Below, in pieces: positions 5,105 to 6,367 of a DNA stretch of 6,367 nucleotides. Each line of letters opens with the position of its first letter. Within the stretch, counting starts at the first letter, position 1. Position numbers and translations under genes: made by a program. Source of the DNA: Elusimicrobia bacterium CG03_land_8_20_14_0_80_50_18 (GTDB lineage: Bacteria > CG03); the NCBI GenBank assembly GCA_002780705.1, contig PEUP01000020.1, positions 1 through 6,367 of the forward strand, read 5' to 3'. The notes beneath the pieces were generated by a model that saw nothing but the letters and a program-made list of their open reading frames with translations, had not been told where the DNA came from and searched no databases.

Positions 5105-6183
5105 ATGTCACTTCTCTGTTAACGCGGCTGGGCGGGATCTTTAGCGGGGCTAATATCCTGGACAGCGTTTATATACTGCTGGCCATCAGTCTCGTTATCA
5201 TAATACATGAGGCCGGCCATTACTCCGCCGCGAGGATAGTCGGCGTATATGTGGAAAAATTCTCGCTGGGTTTCGGCCCGGTTCTTATCAGGATAAAAAG
5301 AGAGACAGAGTTCCTCATCTCACTGATACCGCTAGGCGGTTATGTCAAGATGAGAGGTGAGCATCCCTTTGAGACATCGGAAAAAGCCCCGGACGGCTTT
5401 TTCGCCAAAAGCCCCCTCAAAAGAATCTTTATCGTGACCGCCGGCCCGGCCGGCAATTTCCTCCTCGGATTTTTCATATTCTTCATAACCACCTGGGCGG
5501 CGGGACAACTTGTTATGCAGAACCTGGCGAAAGCGGGCAATGTGCTTGAGGGCAGTCCCGCTCAGAAAGCCGGCCTGGAAGCGGGAGACAGCATAGTCTC
5601 CATAAACGGACAGCGCATGGAGAAATGGGATGACCTCGTGGCCGCGATTCATCCCAGTCCCGGGAAAGAGCTGCTTTTCGTCATTGACAGAGACGGTAAA
5701 ATACTCAAAAAAAATATAACTCCCGAGCAGGATAAACAGTCGGGTGTGGGCCTCATAGGAATCAGCGCTCCCTTCACCCGCCTGCCTGTAGCGCCGCACA
5801 GAGCTTTTATCTCCGCCGCAAACAAAAGCGCCGCCATCGTTGTAATGACAGCAAGATTTCTCATTATGACAATAGCCGGCAAAGTCAAAGCGGAGGTCAC
5901 AGGCCCTGTGGGAATAGCATCTATAATGAAGGACACCCTCTCTCAGGGATGGATCGCTTTTTTTGAACTCACGGCGCTTCTGAGCCTCAACCTCGGTCTT
6001 ATAAACCTCTTCCCCATTCCCATTCTTGACGGCGGTCATGTGGTCATGTTCGCATGGGAAGGCATAACAAAAAAGTTCCCCTCGGAAAAAACCTACGGCA
6101 TACTTCAGACAATAGGTCTGGCCTTTCTGCTTCTTGTGATGCTGGCGGCCACGCGAAGCGACCTCATCAGAATATTCGGATAA
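5101..6183 (+). CDS. rseP: Intramembrane site-2 zinc metalloprotease, RseP family
   Basis: This M50 protease cleaves membrane-embedded substrates, in many bacteria an anti-sigma factor, and remnant signal peptides. The 360-residue protein carries the zinc motif HEAGH (36-40) in the first membrane segment (about 22-47). It also has LGFGP (56-60), IPLGGYVKMRGE (76-87), and AGPAGNFLLG (114-123) opening the second membrane segment. A single PDZ domain lies at about 140-212 (GSPAQKAGLEAGDSIVSING). NLFPIPILDGGH near 302-313 contains the third zinc ligand D310, and a last membrane helix is at about 332-350. One PDZ domain and 360 residues make it smaller than E. coli RseP (two PDZ domains, about 450 residues) and closer to the one-PDZ forms. 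The start at 5101 is chosen because its ATGA overlaps the dxr stop; an earlier in-frame ATG at 5068 would add an unlikely basic stretch. The substrate cannot be inferred here. Confidence 0.94.
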   Translation: MNVTSLLTRLGGIFSGANILDSVYILLAISLVIIIHEAGHYSAARIVGVYVEKFSLGFGPVLIRIKRETEFLISLIPLGGYVKMRGEHPFETSEKAPDGFFAKSPLKRIFIVTAGPAGNFLLGFFIFFITTWAAGQLVMQNLAKAGNVLEGSPAQKAGLEAGDSIVSINGQRMEKWDDLVAAIHPSPGKELLFVIDRDGKILKKNITPEQDKQSGVGLIGISAPFTRLPVAPHRAFISAANKSAAIVVMTARFLIMTIAGKVKAEVTGPVGIASIMKDTLSQGWIAFFELTALLSLNLGLINLFPIPILDGGHVVMFAWEGITKKFPSEKTYGILQTIGLAFLLLVMLAATRSDLIRIFG

Positions 6184-6184
6184 T

Positions 6185-6367
6185 TTATTTGATTACGGCT
6201 ATTTTTCCTTTTGCGTTGCCGATGTTGGTTCTGAGAAAATAATAATACACACCCGAGGCCGCCGGTTTCCCGTACTTGTTTTTCAGGTCCCAGTCCGCTC
6301 TCATTGAAGAATCCAGCGTTATTATGCCGTCTCCCTCGCGAAGCTGCGCCACCTCCTCTCCGGCGAG
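6185..6367 (-). CDS. Partial protein with C-terminal FlgD-like Ig domain, probably secreted
   Basis: On the - strand an open frame enters from the right edge and ends at TAA (complement of 6185-6187), giving the last 60 residues of a protein whose start lies outside. It begins LAGEEVAQLREGDG and ends in KGKIAVIK. The centre reads WDLKNKYGKPAASGVYYYFL (26-45). This matches the C-terminal half of FlgD-like immunoglobulin domains (L-G-V-L...WDG-N-G-VASGVYFY-L...GKI-VIK), which often close large secreted or surface proteins in Gram-negative phyla. The usual WDG reads WDL here. The family match is from pattern recognition; the rest of the protein and its role are unknown. The only internal Met is at residue 22, so ATG-based gene finding within the window would miss it. 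It converges on rseP with 1 nt between the two stop codons. Confidence 0.75.
   Translation of the reverse strand, partial: LAGEEVAQLREGDGIITLDSSMRADWDLKNKYGKPAASGVYYYFLRTNIGNAKGKIAVIK

Noticed and set aside
5332..6039. 235-codon open frame on the - strand opposite rseP
   Set aside because: The composition is odd, with no recognisable motif, and it lies wholly antisense to a conserved protease whose codon pattern explains the open frame.
6054..6242. 62-codon open frame on the + strand across the rseP end
   Set aside because: It overlaps rseP and the opposing FlgD-Ig gene end in non-matching frames and resembles no family.
1..6367. A novel defence, mobile or biosynthetic system
   Set aside because: Every + strand gene is a recognised housekeeping gene. 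The only unexplained elements are the palindromic repeats and the partial - strand gene at the edge.

Overview
The window is a stretch of bacterial chromosome that carries housekeeping genes packed on the + strand. The order is rsmE (3' end only), rpmI, rpsB, tsf, frr, uppS, cdsA, dxr, rseP. The 3' end of an opposing - strand gene follows and encodes the C-terminus of a probable secreted protein. CdsA, UppS, MEP-pathway Dxr and a site-2 protease mark it as bacterial. The closing FlgD-like Ig domain and the GC-rich palindromes that read as LPAGRQ when translated suggest an uncultured Gram-negative lineage (Elusimicrobiota- or Omnitrophota-like). That placement is an impression from pattern memory, not a demonstrated result.

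Layout. Positions 1-198 are the end of the 16S rRNA m3U1498 methyltransferase. A TTG-started bL35 gene follows after 1 nt. Next come rpsB and tsf (uS2 and EF-Ts), separated by 1 nt. Positions 1827-1942 are a 116-nt non-coding gap filled with palindromes and hairpins. After it, frr, uppS, cdsA, dxr and rseP are joined by 1- or 4-nt start/stop overlaps, which indicates one translationally coupled transcript. RseP ends at 6183, and the opposing gene's stop codon lies only 1 nt further on.

Function. The first half supplies translation: rRNA modification, two ribosomal proteins, EF-Tu recycling and ribosome recycling. The second half supplies envelope and isoprenoid metabolism. Dxr commits carbon to isoprenoids, UppS makes the undecaprenyl carrier for wall polymers, CdsA makes CDP-diacylglycerol for phospholipids, and RseP is an intramembrane protease. 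This is the widespread rpsB-tsf-pyrH-frr-uppS-cdsA-dxr-rseP order, with one conspicuous absence. pyrH (UMP kinase) is missing, and the hairpin-rich repeat block sits exactly where it would be.

I see no defence system, CRISPR array, transposase, tRNA or riboswitch of known class. The points worth a second look are a palindromic repeat that occurs twice and supplies the ribosome binding site of the next gene each time, the missing pyrH, the unusual placement of rpmI, and the unlisted partial - strand gene at the right edge.
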